Shown in pieces: positions 9,726-18,468 of a stretch of DNA of 64,000 nucleotides (its first letter is position 1; each line of letters begins with the position of its first letter). Location of the stretch: positions 310,001 to 374,000 of the forward strand of contig NZ_RXOF01000003.1 of NCBI RefSeq assembly GCF_003970915.1, in the 5' to 3' direction. Both the position numbers and the translations under genes were made by a program. The notes below the pieces were generated by a model. That model searched no databases, had not been told where the DNA came from, and saw nothing but the letters and a program-made list of their open reading frames with translations. This stretch comes from Hymenobacter gummosus. Lineage in GTDB: Bacteria > Bacteroidota > Bacteroidia > Cytophagales > Hymenobacteraceae.

Positions 9726-12154
9726 GGGTTCCTGACGTCATTTCTCGCAGAGGTTCGCGGAGGTTTACGCAGAGGTGCGCAGAGCTGTTCTGGCACGTCC
9801 TCTGCGAACCTCTGCGTCTCTTCTGCGGACCTCTGCGAGAAACCTGTATCTGGGCATTCCTGCTCCTGCTGACCAGCCTCCAAGCCGCTGCCCAGAGCCC
9901 CGAGCTACCGAGCAACAACATCACCTGGACCAGCCCTAGCCGGAACGCCGCCGAATCTATGCCCTGCGGCGGCGGCGACGTGGGCATGAACGTGTGGAGC
10001 GAAGCCGGGGACGTGCTGTTCTACGCCGCCCGCAGCGGCACCTTCGACGAAAACAACTCCCTGCTCAAGCTTGGCCGCGTGCGGCTGCGCCTCACCCCGA
10101 ACCCGTTCGACAACGGCGGATCCTTCGCGCAGACGCTGAACCTGCAGCAGGGCGACGTGACGCTGACCGGGGAGAAAAACGGCTTAAAAGCCCAGGTGCA
10201 CATCTGGGTGGAGGTGTTCCGGCCGGTCGTCCACGTCGAAGTCAGCAGCAATAAGCCCCTGACCGCCGAAGCCCGCTACGAAAGCTGGCGCTACCAGGAC
10301 CGCGTGCTGAAGGGCAAGGAAAACAACCAGAACTCCTACAAGTGGGCGCCGCAGGGCGAGGTAAAGACGCGTCACGACAGCCTCAGCTTCCGCAATAACG
10401 CGGTGGAGTTCGTGCACCAGAACCGCCCCGCAACGGTATTCGACGTGACCGTGCGCCAGCAGGGCCTCGAAGCCGTCAAGGCGCAGCTCTACAACCCGCT
10501 GCAAAACCTGATTTTTGGCGGCGCGCTGACGGGCACGGACATGCAGCCCGCCGGCACCACCGACGCCCAGTACCTCGGCACGCCCTACCGCGCCTACGCG
10601 CTGAAAAGCCGCCGGGCCGCCCGCAGCCACAGCCTCACCCTGGCCCTGCACACCAGCTACGCGCCCAGCCTGCCGCAGTGGCAGCAGCAGCTGCTGCAGA
10701 CGCAGAAAGCGGCCCAGCAGAACCCCAAAGCCGCCCGGCAGCAGACTTTGGCCTGGTGGCGCAGCTTCTGGCAGCGCAGCTTCGTCCACGTGCAGCCCGG
10801 AAAAGCCGCGCAGAACCGCCCCGAGTGGCAGGCCGGCCGCAACTACCAGCTGATGCGCTACCTGCTCGGCTGCAACGCGCTGGGCCAGTGGCCCACCAAG
10901 TTCAACGGCGGCCTGTTCACCTACGACCCGGCGCTGACTGACAGCACGCTGAAGTTCACCCCGGATTTCCGCAACTGGGGCGGCGGCACCCACACGGCCC
11001 AGAACCAGCGCCTGGTGTACTGGCCCCTGCTCAAAAGCGGCGACGCGGCCCTGCTGAAACCGCAGTTCGACTTCTACCTGCGCATTCTGCGGAACGCCGA
11101 GCTGCGCAGCCAGACCTACTGGCAGCACCCCGGCGCCTGCTTTACCGAGCAGCTCGAAAACTTCGGCCTGCCCAACCCCGCCGAGTACAACTGGAAACGG
11201 CCGCCGGGCTTCGACAAGGGCCTGGAGTACAACGCCTGGCTGGAATACGAGTGGGACACCGTACTGGAATTCTGCCTGATGATGCTCGACGCGGAGCAGT
11301 ACGCCGGCCAGGACGTGCGGCCCTACCTGCCCTTCATCGAAAGCTGCCTGACCTTTTTCGACCAGCACTACCAGCAGCTGGCCCGGCAGCGCGGCGCCAA
11401 GGCCCTCGACGGCGAAGGCCACCTGGTGCTCTACCCCGGCTCGGGCGCTGAGACGTACAAGATGGCCTACAACTCCACCGCCACCATCAGCGGCCTGCGC
11501 ACGGTGCTGACGCGCCTGCTGGCCCTACCGCCACAGACCGGCAGCGAGGAGCAGCGCAAAGCCTGGACGGCCATGCTCGGCCGCCTCCCGGCCATCAGCT
11601 TCCGCGAAATCGACGGGCATAAGCTGATTTCACCCGCCAAAAGCTGGGAACGAGTCAACAACGTGGAAAGCCCGCAGCTGTACCCGGTGTTTCCCTGGGA
11701 CCTGTACGGCCTCGGCCGGCCCGACCTCGAAACGGCCCAAAACACCTACCGCTTCGACCCGGACGTGCAGAAATTCCGCTCCTACGTGGGCTGGAAGCAG
11801 CACAACATCTTCGCCGCCCGCCTCGGCCTTGCCGACGAAGCCGCTCTGCTCACCGTGCAGAAGCTGCAGGACTCGGGCCGCCGCTTCCCCGCCTTCTGGG
11901 GCCCCGGCTACGACTGGGCCCCCGACCACAACTGGGGCGGCTCGGGCATGATTGGCCTGCAGGAAATGCTGCTGCAGACCCACGAGCGGAAAATCTACCT
12001 CCTCCCCGCCTGGTCCAAGAGCTGGGACGTGCATTTCAAGCTCCACGCGCCGTATCAGACCACCGTGGAGTGCACCGTGAAAGATGGCAAGGTGACGCAG
12101 CTCCAGGTGACGCCCGAGGCGCGGCGGGCGGATGTGGAGGTGCTGCTAAAGTAG
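9722..12154 (+). CDS. DUF5703-type (alpha/alpha)6 glycosidase-like protein
   Basis: An 810-residue protein that I recognise as the DUF5703 type, related in overall plan to GH95-like enzymes. It opens with LPSNNITWTSPSRNAAESMP and a 'GGGDVGMNVW' beta-sandwich block. A helical-barrel region follows (about residues 340-740) with 'MRYLLGCNALGQWPTKFNGG' and 'NWGGSGMIGLQEM'. The only usual start is ATG 9722, overlapping the esterase stop. The first 40 or so residues are encoded by a family D palindrome. The hydrophobic core WAFLLLLTSLQAAAQS comes only afterwards. There are no in-frame ATG, GTG or TTG codons between, so the signal peptide carries a long Arg-rich, repeat-derived leader. The substrate is unknown; context suggests pectin. 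Confidence 0.75.
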   Translation: MRVPDVISRRGSRRFTQRCAELFWHVLCEPLRLFCGPLRETCIWAFLLLLTSLQAAAQSPELPSNNITWTSPSRNAAESMPCGGGDVGMNVWSEAGDVLFYAARSGTFDENNSLLKLGRVRLRLTPNPFDNGGSFAQTLNLQQGDVTLTGEKNGLKAQVHIWVEVFRPVVHVEVSSNKPLTAEARYESWRYQDRVLKGKENNQNSYKWAPQGEVKTRHDSLSFRNNAVEFVHQNRPATVFDVTVRQQGLEAVKAQLYNPLQNLIFGGALTGTDMQPAGTTDAQYLGTPYRAYALKSRRAARSHSLTLALHTSYAPSLPQWQQQLLQTQKAAQQNPKAARQQTLAWWRSFWQRSFVHVQPGKAAQNRPEWQAGRNYQLMRYLLGCNALGQWPTKFNGGLFTYDPALTDSTLKFTPDFRNWGGGTHTAQNQRLVYWPLLKSGDAALLKPQFDFYLRILRNAELRSQTYWQHPGACFTEQLENFGLPNPAEYNWKRPPGFDKGLEYNAWLEYEWDTVLEFCLMMLDAEQYAGQDVRPYLPFIESCLTFFDQHYQQLARQRGAKALDGEGHLVLYPGSGAETYKMAYNSTATISGLRTVLTRLLALPPQTGSEEQRKAWTAMLGRLPAISFREIDGHKLISPAKSWERVNNVESPQLYPVFPWDLYGLGRPDLETAQNTYRFDPDVQKFRSYVGWKQHNIFAARLGLADEAALLTVQKLQDSGRRFPAFWGPGYDWAPDHNWGGSGMIGLQEMLLQTHERKIYLLPAWSKSWDVHFKLHAPYQTTVECTVKDGKVTQLQVTPEARRADVEVLLK
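9741..9842. repeat. Family D palindromic repeat inside a coding region
   Basis: A direct arm beginning TTTCTCGCAGAGGTTCGCGG and an inverted arm ending CCTCTGCGAGAAA enclose a short loop. The whole element is read in frame as the N-terminus of the DUF5703 protein. Confidence 0.85.
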
Positions 12155-12192
12155 CCCCACGCCCCCCCATTTTGCTCATCTCCAATCGTTCA

Positions 12193-12353
12193 CAGCCGCA
12201 TAGCGGCGCTACGTCAATAGCTTAAGCGAGTATGCAAAATAACCGAGCTCCGTAGGAGCGGCACCCGACCTGCGCGGTCAAGGTGCCGCTTCTACGGAGC
12301 TCGGTTGTTCAACGTATTTCTCGTTCTATTGACGTGGCGCCGCTACGCGGCTG
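12193..12353. repeat. Family G nested palindrome between convergent genes
   Basis: The outer arms begin CAGCCGCATAGCGGCGCTAC and end with the near complement. Inner arms AACCGAGCTCCGTAG and CTACGGAGCTCGGTT form a second stem. The element fills the gap where the plus-strand DUF5703 gene and the minus-strand symporter gene converge. It is well placed to be a bidirectional terminator. Nothing else is seen in 12155-12418. Confidence 0.8.
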
Positions 12354-12418
12354 TATCCCCGCTCGTTCTGACAACTATTCGCTAACTCACCACTTCACCA
12401 TCTCATCATTTCACCGCC

Positions 12419-14005
12419 TCAGTGCCCGTTGAACACCAGGTACAGCGCCACCATTACCACGGCCAGGGCGGTCCAGAGCAGCTTCACCCGCGGCGTGGTG
12501 GCGGGCAAGGCGGTGCGGTCGAAGGCGGGCCGGGGCTGGTGCGTGCCGTCGAGCAGGGAAATGACGACGGCGGCCAACAGCAGCACCGCGAACAGCAGGA
12601 ACGAGAGGACCAGGTAGTGCGGCCAGAACGTGTACTTGCTCGGCGGCAGCACCCAGAGGTAGACGACGCCCACGCCCAGGCTGAAGGCGGAGCCGAAAGA
12701 GAGCGTGAAATTGACGGCCCGGCGGGTGGTGCGCGGCCAGAATACCGTCAGCAGGAACACGGCCGACAAGGGCGGCGCGATGAAGCCGAGCACGGCCTGG
12801 AACACGTCGAACAAATTCAGGCCCTTCACCGCGTCGATGGCCAGGGCCATGAGCACGGCAAAGGCGCAGCCCACCAGCACCGTGAGGCGGCCGATGCGCA
12901 CCACGTCTTTCTCGGAGGCGTCGGGGTTGATGCGGCGGGCGTACACATCGAGGGCGAAGACGGTGCTCAGCGCGTTCAGCGAGGAGCTGATGGTGCCCAC
13001 CAGCACGGCAATCAGCACGACGATGACCAGGCCCTTGAGGCCGGCCGGGAACAGGCTCGTGACCATCGTCATGTAGGCCTGATCGGGGCTGGCCAGATTG
13101 GGAAAGAGCACGAAGCAGAGCACGCCGGTAAGGATGAACAGCGGCAGCGACAGGATTTTCAACCAGCCGATGAAGTTGACTCCCAGCTGGCCCTGCTCCA
13201 GGCTGCGCGCGCCCAGCACCGACTGTACCATGGCCTGATCGGTGCAGAAAAAGGCCACGGCCGACACGGGGTAGCCCAGCAGGATGGCGTACCAGGGGTA
13301 TTTCGGGTCGGCGGCGGGCTGGATGAGGTTCCAGTAGTGGCCCGGCACGCTGTGCCAGAGCTGAGGGAGGCCGCCCACTTTCAGCACGCCGATGATGGTG
13401 AGCGTGAGCGAGACGCCGATGAGCAGCAGCATCTGGAACACGTTAACCTTGGCAATGGCTTTCAGGCCGCCGGCGAAGGTGAAAAAGCCCGCGAACAAGA
13501 CCAGCACAACCACCGACTGCCACATCGGGATGCCCAGAATCTGGCGCACCAGCACCCCGCCGGAGAACAAACCCAACGACAGCCAGGAAATCAGAATCTT
13601 GATCAGCGCGTACCAGGCCAGGATATTCTGCGTCGAGCCGCCGTACTGCTGGCCCATGAAGCCCGGCATGGTGCTGACGCGGGCCGCCAGGTAGCGCGGG
13701 GCAAACACCGTGGCCAGCAAAAACAGGAACACGAAGGCGTACCACTCGAAATTCACCGCCACGATGCCGGTGCTGTAGCCGATGCTGGCAAACGCCAGCA
13801 GCATGGACGGCCCCACGTTGGTGCCCCACATATTGAAGCCGATGCTGGCCCAGCCCAGCGACTTGCTGGCCAGAAACTGAGAGTCCTCGGTCTGCTCCTT
13901 CTTGGAGGCGCTGGCCCGGTAGCCGATGCCCACGAGGATGACGACGTAGGCGGCCACGATGGCGTAGTCCCAGGGGCTCAGGTGGCCGAGTAGATTGTTT
14001 GCCAT
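12419..14005 (-). CDS. Sodium:solute symporter (SSS family)
   Basis: A 528-residue inner-membrane protein with about thirteen to fourteen hydrophobic segments. 'WDYAIVAAYVVILVGIGYRA' forms TM1. The run 'SLGWASIGFNMWGTNVGPSMLLAFASIGYS' is typical of SGLT/NIS-like sodium symporters, as are 'GFMGQQYGG' and the later 'ALSTVFALDVYAR'. I start at ATG 14005; an upstream ATG at 14020 falls at the edge of a palindrome. It likely imports a sugar or uronate released by the periplasmic enzymes. The substrate cannot be read from sequence. It is the last gene of a long minus-strand series and shares little sequence with the second SSS gene at 51919-53514. Confidence 0.88.
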   Translation of the reverse strand: MANNLLGHLSPWDYAIVAAYVVILVGIGYRASASKKEQTEDSQFLASKSLGWASIGFNMWGTNVGPSMLLAFASIGYSTGIVAVNFEWYAFVFLFLLATVFAPRYLAARVSTMPGFMGQQYGGSTQNILAWYALIKILISWLSLGLFSGGVLVRQILGIPMWQSVVVLVLFAGFFTFAGGLKAIAKVNVFQMLLLIGVSLTLTIIGVLKVGGLPQLWHSVPGHYWNLIQPAADPKYPWYAILLGYPVSAVAFFCTDQAMVQSVLGARSLEQGQLGVNFIGWLKILSLPLFILTGVLCFVLFPNLASPDQAYMTMVTSLFPAGLKGLVIVVLIAVLVGTISSSLNALSTVFALDVYARRINPDASEKDVVRIGRLTVLVGCAFAVLMALAIDAVKGLNLFDVFQAVLGFIAPPLSAVFLLTVFWPRTTRRAVNFTLSFGSAFSLGVGVVYLWVLPPSKYTFWPHYLVLSFLLFAVLLLAAVVISLLDGTHQPRPAFDRTALPATTPRVKLLWTALAVVMVALYLVFNGH

Positions 14006-14012
14006 GCGGAGG

Positions 14013-14158
14013 AACCCCACCCCCGGCCCCTCCCCTCCGGGAGAGGGGTGCCAGACGCAAGGCTAGAATTTCAGGGTGATTATTCTTGGTGCATCAGAAC
14101 GCACCCCTCTCCCGGAGGATTCCGCGCATCAAGCGGAGAAGGGCCGGGGGTGGGGTCA
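14013..14158. repeat. Family B palindromic repeat pair with insert alpha
   Basis: Arms of the CCCCACCCCCGGCCCCTC type face each other across about 50 bp. The right arm carries a 19-bp insert (ATTCCGCGCATCAAGCGGA, 14119-14137). The same insert occurs in other repeats of this window. Confidence 0.85.
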
Positions 14159-15220
14159 CAGCCCGTGCTCGTCGAGCAGCTCCTGTACCTTCACCGGGCG
14201 GCCGGTTTGCAGGGAGCGGTCCATGGCTTGCAGCAGGGCGATGGTGCCGATGCCCTCGCGCACGTCGGGGTAGGCGGTGAAGCCCTCGGTGATGGAGTCG
14301 GCGAAGTATTCGAGGTAGTTCTGGTACTCGCCGGCGTGGTGGCTTTTGCCTTCGAAGCGGAAGTAGTGCTTGAGCTTATGCTCCCAGGTGACGATGCGCT
14401 CCTCGCCGGTGCGGTCCGTTATGGCGTAGCGCAGGTCCATGTAGTCGCCCTGGCTGGCGCCCTCGGTGCCGCGCAGCACGCAGCTCATTTCCGAGTCGCG
14501 GGTGACGGGCTGGACGGGGCCGGTGTAGCAGCCGCTCACGCGGGCCACGCGGCCGTCGGTGGCCCGGAAGATGAAGTGCATGGTGTCCTGGTGCTTGAGG
14601 CCGCCTTCGCGTCCGTTCGAGCTGAGCATGCCGTAGCCCATGACTTCCTCGATGTTGGGCAAATACCAGCGGATGAAGTCGACGGGGTGGCTGAGGCCGC
14701 CGTAGAGCCATTTGAAGCTTTCCTGCAACGACCAGCCTTTGGCCAGAAACCAGCGGTGGTCGGCGTGGTAGTAGCTTTCCACCGTTATCAGCTCCCCGAT
14801 GAGGCCGGCTTCGTAGTCGGCGCGCTGCCGCTTCATGGGCTCGAAAAAGCGGGAGCTTTGGCCCACAAACACCTTTTTGCCGGTCTGCTCCACCAGCGCC
14901 AGCAGCTCCTTGGCCTGGCTCAGGTCGTCGATGAAGGGCTTGGTGCAGACCACGTGCTTGCCGGCCCGCAGGGCCTGGCCCACGTGCTGAGCGTGCAGGT
15001 GGTCAGGGGTGTAGATGGCAATGATGTCGATTTCGGGGTCGTCGAGCAGGTCCTGGTAGTCGGGCGTGACGCGGCCCTGGAACTGAAACTCGGCCACGCG
15101 GTGGCGGCACAGCTCCTCGTTACGGTCGCAGATGGCGCGCAGCTCCAGCTTCTCGCTCTGCAGGGCGGCCGACATGGTGCTTCTCCCCTCGCCCAGACCC
15201 AGAATGGCAATTTTCAGCAT
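14156..15220 (-). CDS. Gfo/Idh/MocA-family oxidoreductase
   Basis: A 354-residue cytoplasmic enzyme beginning MLKIAILGLGEGRSTMSA, a Rossmann nucleotide-binding start. It continues with 'AICDRNEELC', 'DPEIDIIAIYTPDHLHAQHV' and 'AGKHVVCTKPF', where the Lys in 'CTKP' corresponds to the conserved E/C-K-P catalytic site. The C-terminal half is the alpha/beta sheet domain used for sugar binding. I use ATG 15220, because the reading frame extends 79 codons further upstream only through a palindromic repeat. It probably oxidises or reduces a pectin-derived sugar or inositol-like compound. It lies between a symporter and a rhamnose mutarotase-like gene. Confidence 0.85.
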   Translation of the reverse strand: MLKIAILGLGEGRSTMSAALQSEKLELRAICDRNEELCRHRVAEFQFQGRVTPDYQDLLDDPEIDIIAIYTPDHLHAQHVGQALRAGKHVVCTKPFIDDLSQAKELLALVEQTGKKVFVGQSSRFFEPMKRQRADYEAGLIGELITVESYYHADHRWFLAKGWSLQESFKWLYGGLSHPVDFIRWYLPNIEEVMGYGMLSSNGREGGLKHQDTMHFIFRATDGRVARVSGCYTGPVQPVTRDSEMSCVLRGTEGASQGDYMDLRYAITDRTGEERIVTWEHKLKHYFRFEGKSHHAGEYQNYLEYFADSITEGFTAYPDVREGIGTIALLQAMDRSLQTGRPVKVQELLDEHGL

Positions 15221-15236
15221 TGATTGGTAGTTGATT

Positions 15237-15343
15237 GTAGCACGGGCTTCAGCCCGCGTCCGCCCGAACGGTTGCCGCGGCACGAATCCCGGGCGGATGA
15301 TTGAGGTTACTATCTGAGGGACGCAGGCTAAAGCCCGCGCTGC
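15237..15343. repeat. Family F palindromic repeat pair
   Basis: Arms GTAGCACGGGCTTCAGCCCG and the inverted GGCTAAAGCCCGCGCTGC flank a loop. The loop contains TTACTATCTGAGGGACGC, a core also found in family A. Confidence 0.8.
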
Positions 15344-16098
15344 TTCCGGACCGGTTTCGGCTGGGCCAGCGGCGGCACGGGCTGCGGAAACACCCAGACT
15401 TCGCCGGGTCTGGTGCCGGGCAGCCCTTCCTGGTACTGGCTCATGCGGCGGTTCCATTCGTCCACGCGCGGGTTGTTGCGGGTGGTCAGCGGGTTCAGCT
15501 CAGCCAGCGTTGTGCCCTTCGGAATGCTGATGACCAGCAGCAGGCGCCGCCCCTGCCGAAACAGCAGCAGCTGCTGAAACCGGGCATTGCAGAAGCCCTG
15601 CGACACTTCCGGCCACTGCTCAAACTGGGTGGCGTGGTACTGCATATACTCGTTCTGCTTGACGGTATCGGCTACCAGCTGCGCGGTCAGCAGGATGTTG
15701 GTCCACTGCCCGGCGGTGCCCTGGTCCGTGCAGCGCCGCCGGTCGAAGCGGTAAAAGGGAGCCGCGTAGAGCTTGATACCGGCCTTGGGGTACGCTTCGT
15801 GCAGGGCACGTGGCAGCTTGGCTACCCCGGCGGCGGGGCCGTACACGTACAGGTGGTTTTGCCAGCGGTAGAGGCTGCATCCAGCTACGCCCTGTTGCCG
15901 GCAGGCGGCTTCCACCACGCTGCTGCTGGGTAGCTTGTGGTCGAAGGTGGTCAATACCAGCACCGAGGTTTCGCCGGGGCTCTGGGCGGGGGCAAGCAGC
16001 GGCAGCAGCCACAGCAGGAGCACTGCCAAGACGCGCGGGCGGCGTTTCTCGCAGAGGTTCGCAGAGGGTTGCGCGGAGGTTCGCAGAGGTCGTTCCAT
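15328..16098 (-). CDS. Exported L-rhamnose mutarotase-like protein (RhaM domain)
   Basis: A 256-residue protein whose C-terminal half matches the RhaM/DUF718 ferredoxin-like fold. 'NEYMQYHATQFEQWPEVSQG' matches the conserved Y..H...WPEV core, and 'RMSQYQEGLP' with 'PGEVW' closes it. The family interconverts alpha and beta L-rhamnopyranose. Bacterial RhaM is usually about 105 residues and cytoplasmic; here a hydrophobic leader LAVLLLWLLPLLAPAQS suggests export. The N-terminal half (about residues 45-120) may be a second, degenerate RhaM-like unit. The first 20 residues are encoded by a family D repeat. No later ATG precedes the hydrophobic core. Confidence 0.72.
   Translation of the reverse strand: MERPLRTSAQPSANLCEKRRPRVLAVLLLWLLPLLAPAQSPGETSVLVLTTFDHKLPSSSVVEAACRQQGVAGCSLYRWQNHLYVYGPAAGVAKLPRALHEAYPKAGIKLYAAPFYRFDRRRCTDQGTAGQWTNILLTAQLVADTVKQNEYMQYHATQFEQWPEVSQGFCNARFQQLLLFRQGRRLLLVISIPKGTTLAELNPLTTRNNPRVDEWNRRMSQYQEGLPGTRPGEVWVFPQPVPPLAQPKPVRKQRGL
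16045..16090. repeat. Family D repeat arm inside a coding region
   Basis: TTTCTCGCAGAGGTTCGCAG and following bases match the family D arm. It is translated as the N-terminus of the RhaM-like protein on the minus strand. Confidence 0.8.
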
Positions 16099-16099
16099 C

Positions 16100-18397
16100 T
16101 TACATGGCCTGATAGGTCACCACGTACTCGCGGCCGGGCTGCAGCTGCAGCTCGTAGTTGCCGTTGCCCTTCGCCTGGATGTTGGCGCCTTTGCACTTCG
16201 GTTTCGATTTGCTTTTGAAGCGCAGCGTGCCGGTGCCGCTGGGGCCTTTCACTTTCAGCTCCCTGGTGGTGGCCCGCACGGCAATGTCGCCCTGGGGCGT
16301 GGGCACCGAGCCTTCCATCCACTGCAGGCCGCCGAGCTTGGGCACCACTTCGTAGGTGGCGTAGCCGGCCGAGAGGGGCTTCACGCCGAGGTAGTACTTG
16401 CCCAGCAGGTAGATCGGGCTGGCGCCCCAGGCGTGGCAGAGGCTTTTGCCGAAGGGCCGGCCGTACATCGTCAGGTGCTCAGTGCCCTTCTTCGTGGGGT
16501 CGTATTCTTCCCAGAAAGACGTCGCACCTTCGTTGAGCATCCCGCCCCAGTAGTTCTTCATTTCCTTGAGCACGTAGGGCTGCTCGCCGAGGGCGCAAAG
16601 GGCTTCCAGCTCGTAGAAGCGCATGTAGGGCGTGGTGATTTTGGCCACCTCGGGGTTGAGCAGCACCGATTTTTTCACCTGCTGCTCCTGCTCCTGACTG
16701 AGGTAGTCGAAGAAGATGGCGAACATGTTGGCGTAGCGCGTCACGTTCTCCGTCGGCTGCCCATTCACGCGGCTGTGCACCAGGGCGCCCTTGCTGGGGT
16801 TCCAGTAGGTAGCGAAGATGTTGGCTTTGAGGTCGGCGGCCAGCTGCTGGTACTTCCGGGCGCCAGCCTGGTCGCCCACCAAGTTGGCGCACAGGGCCAT
16901 GCTTTCCAGGCTGCGGCACAAGAGCAGCTGCTCGAAGCTGACTTCGCCCTTCTTGCTCAGCCCGTCGGCCCAGTCGATGAATACCCAGTCGCCGGCCAGG
17001 CCCTCCATGTAGCCATCCTTGTTCCGACGCGCGAGGCAGTAGTCCATCAGGCTTTGCATGCGCGGGTAGAGCTGCTGCACCACGGTTTTGTCGCCCGAGT
17101 ACTGGTAGGCGTCGTAGATGCCAATAAACCAGTAGAAGGTGTAGTCCATGATGGTGTTCACGTGGCTGGTCACCGGGTCCTTGCCGCGCAGGGCGAAGGT
17201 GGTGCGGTTCACGGTCGGCGTGTCGAAGTACAGGTAGTAGTTCATCAGGTAGCTCTGGTAGGCGTCGCCCGACCACACCCACCGGTCCCGCTTGATGCCG
17301 TCGATGAAAAACTCCCGGCTCGTCAGCTGCATGGTGTAGGCGGCCACGTCCCAGATCTTGTTCAGCTGCTCATCCGAGCACCGAAACCGGCCCCGCTCGG
17401 TCAGCGGGGCGTACTCGTAGAGCATGGACACCGAATCCAGGGTCACGCCCTTTTCCGGCCGGATGTTCACGAAGCGGAAGGCCTTGGTCAAGGTCGTGAG
17501 CTTGTCAGCCTTTTGCGGCTGATTCACCTCCAGGCGCTCCAGCGTCTCGCAGCCCTCCACGCTCAGCGCCTCCTCCTTGGATTCGCCGAAGTACAAGGTG
17601 GCCGGCCCCTGCCCCTGCAGCCCGTGCAGGCGCACGTAGCCGAAGGTTTCGCGCCCGAAATCCACCAGCATACTGCCGTCCGGGTTGCGGGTGACTTTGG
17701 CGGCCCGGCGCGGCGCGGTCTTGAGCTTAAAAGCCGAGGGCAGCGCCTGGGCCTCGTTGAAGTTCCAGGAGCCGGCCGTCAGCCACGTAGTGCCCGACTG
17801 GTCCGAGACCTTGCCCGAGGCGTCAATCCACTCCTTGTCCTCGTAGGTCACCAGCCACTTGCCGTCGGTGGCTATGGTTTTGCCCTGCACGAACACGGCC
17901 GGCACGTACTGCTGGTTGTAGACCTTGATGTTGAGCCGGTGCTTGCCGGCGGGCACCGTCAGGCGCGTGGGGTAGCCGGTAATGAGCTTGCCGTCGAGCT
18001 TGACGTTGTACTGGCCCTCGGCGCGCAGCTCTACCTGCTCGGCTTCTTTCAGGTCGAAGTCCTGGTGGAAGTCGATGAGCGGGTAGTGGCTGTCGAGGCG
18101 CCAGAAGGGCGGGAAAAAGGAGCCGCGCTCGGTGCGGCGGTTCTGCATCTGGTTGCTGAGCCAGATTTCGTAGTCGCCGGGGTACCAGATCCAGGTGGCT
18201 TTGGCGGCCTGCTGGGCCTGGGCAGTTTCGGCGGCCAGCATGGCCAGCGCGGCCCAGACGAAGCGCCTCACCCCCCGCCCCCCTCTCCGAAAAGGAGAGG
18301 GGGTGCCAGACGACTTGGGGGCTTGTTTCGGCTTTCTATTTTCTTGAGGCGGAGTGGCGGACGTGTTGGGAGGGAGCAGTTGAAAAAGTCTTCTCAT
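16100..18397 (-). CDS. GH78 alpha-L-rhamnosidase (first copy)
   Basis: A protein of up to 765 residues with an N-terminal beta-sandwich region and a helical-barrel catalytic domain. FIDGIKRDRWVWSGDAYQSY (around residue 365) is the GH78 'D..kRDr..W.GD' catalytic-site motif. 'YMEGLAGDWVFIDWAD' and the terminal 'VKGPSGTGTLRF' sandwich fit the family. It should release terminal alpha-L-rhamnose. The start is ambiguous. ATG 18397 gives a proline-rich leader into which a family B palindrome is fused. GTG 18271, at the end of that palindrome, gives a clean signal peptide (VRRFVWAALAMLAAETAQAQ) with a purine-rich stretch before it. I list the longer form but think the GTG may be used. Its stop lies two bases before the RhaM-like start. 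Confidence 0.85.
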   Translation of the reverse strand: MRRLFQLLPPNTSATPPQENRKPKQAPKSSGTPSPFRRGGRGVRRFVWAALAMLAAETAQAQQAAKATWIWYPGDYEIWLSNQMQNRRTERGSFFPPFWRLDSHYPLIDFHQDFDLKEAEQVELRAEGQYNVKLDGKLITGYPTRLTVPAGKHRLNIKVYNQQYVPAVFVQGKTIATDGKWLVTYEDKEWIDASGKVSDQSGTTWLTAGSWNFNEAQALPSAFKLKTAPRRAAKVTRNPDGSMLVDFGRETFGYVRLHGLQGQGPATLYFGESKEEALSVEGCETLERLEVNQPQKADKLTTLTKAFRFVNIRPEKGVTLDSVSMLYEYAPLTERGRFRCSDEQLNKIWDVAAYTMQLTSREFFIDGIKRDRWVWSGDAYQSYLMNYYLYFDTPTVNRTTFALRGKDPVTSHVNTIMDYTFYWFIGIYDAYQYSGDKTVVQQLYPRMQSLMDYCLARRNKDGYMEGLAGDWVFIDWADGLSKKGEVSFEQLLLCRSLESMALCANLVGDQAGARKYQQLAADLKANIFATYWNPSKGALVHSRVNGQPTENVTRYANMFAIFFDYLSQEQEQQVKKSVLLNPEVAKITTPYMRFYELEALCALGEQPYVLKEMKNYWGGMLNEGATSFWEEYDPTKKGTEHLTMYGRPFGKSLCHAWGASPIYLLGKYYLGVKPLSAGYATYEVVPKLGGLQWMEGSVPTPQGDIAVRATTRELKVKGPSGTGTLRFKSKSKPKCKGANIQAKGNGNYELQLQPGREYVVTYQAM

Positions 18398-18462
18398 AAG
18401 ATCGTTCTGTGTATCGACTGGCTCCCCCTCTCCTCTTTCGGAGAGGGGGCCGGGGGGTGAGG
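18267..18462. repeat. Family B palindromic repeat pair, partly coding
   Basis: CCTCACCCCCCGCCCCCCTC at the left and GAGAGGGGGCCGGGGGGTGA at the right are inverted arms, each self-complementary. The left arm is read through by the GH78 gene. Confidence 0.85.
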
Positions 18463-18468
18463 CGCACG

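Noticed and set aside
12422-13993. Open frame of 523 codons on the plus strand opposite the first symporter
   Set aside because: Composition is rich in His, Gln, Gly and Asp, the mirror of hydrophobic codons; the minus-strand symporter explains the region.
15221-15457. Upstream extension of the oxidoreductase by 79 codons
   Set aside because: The added codons are a family F palindrome and overlap the RhaM-like gene; the Rossmann start MLKIAILG fits the real beginning.
15935-18460. 841-codon plus-strand frame opposite RhaM and GH78
   Set aside because: It spans two genuine genes on the other strand and a palindrome; no recognisable domain.
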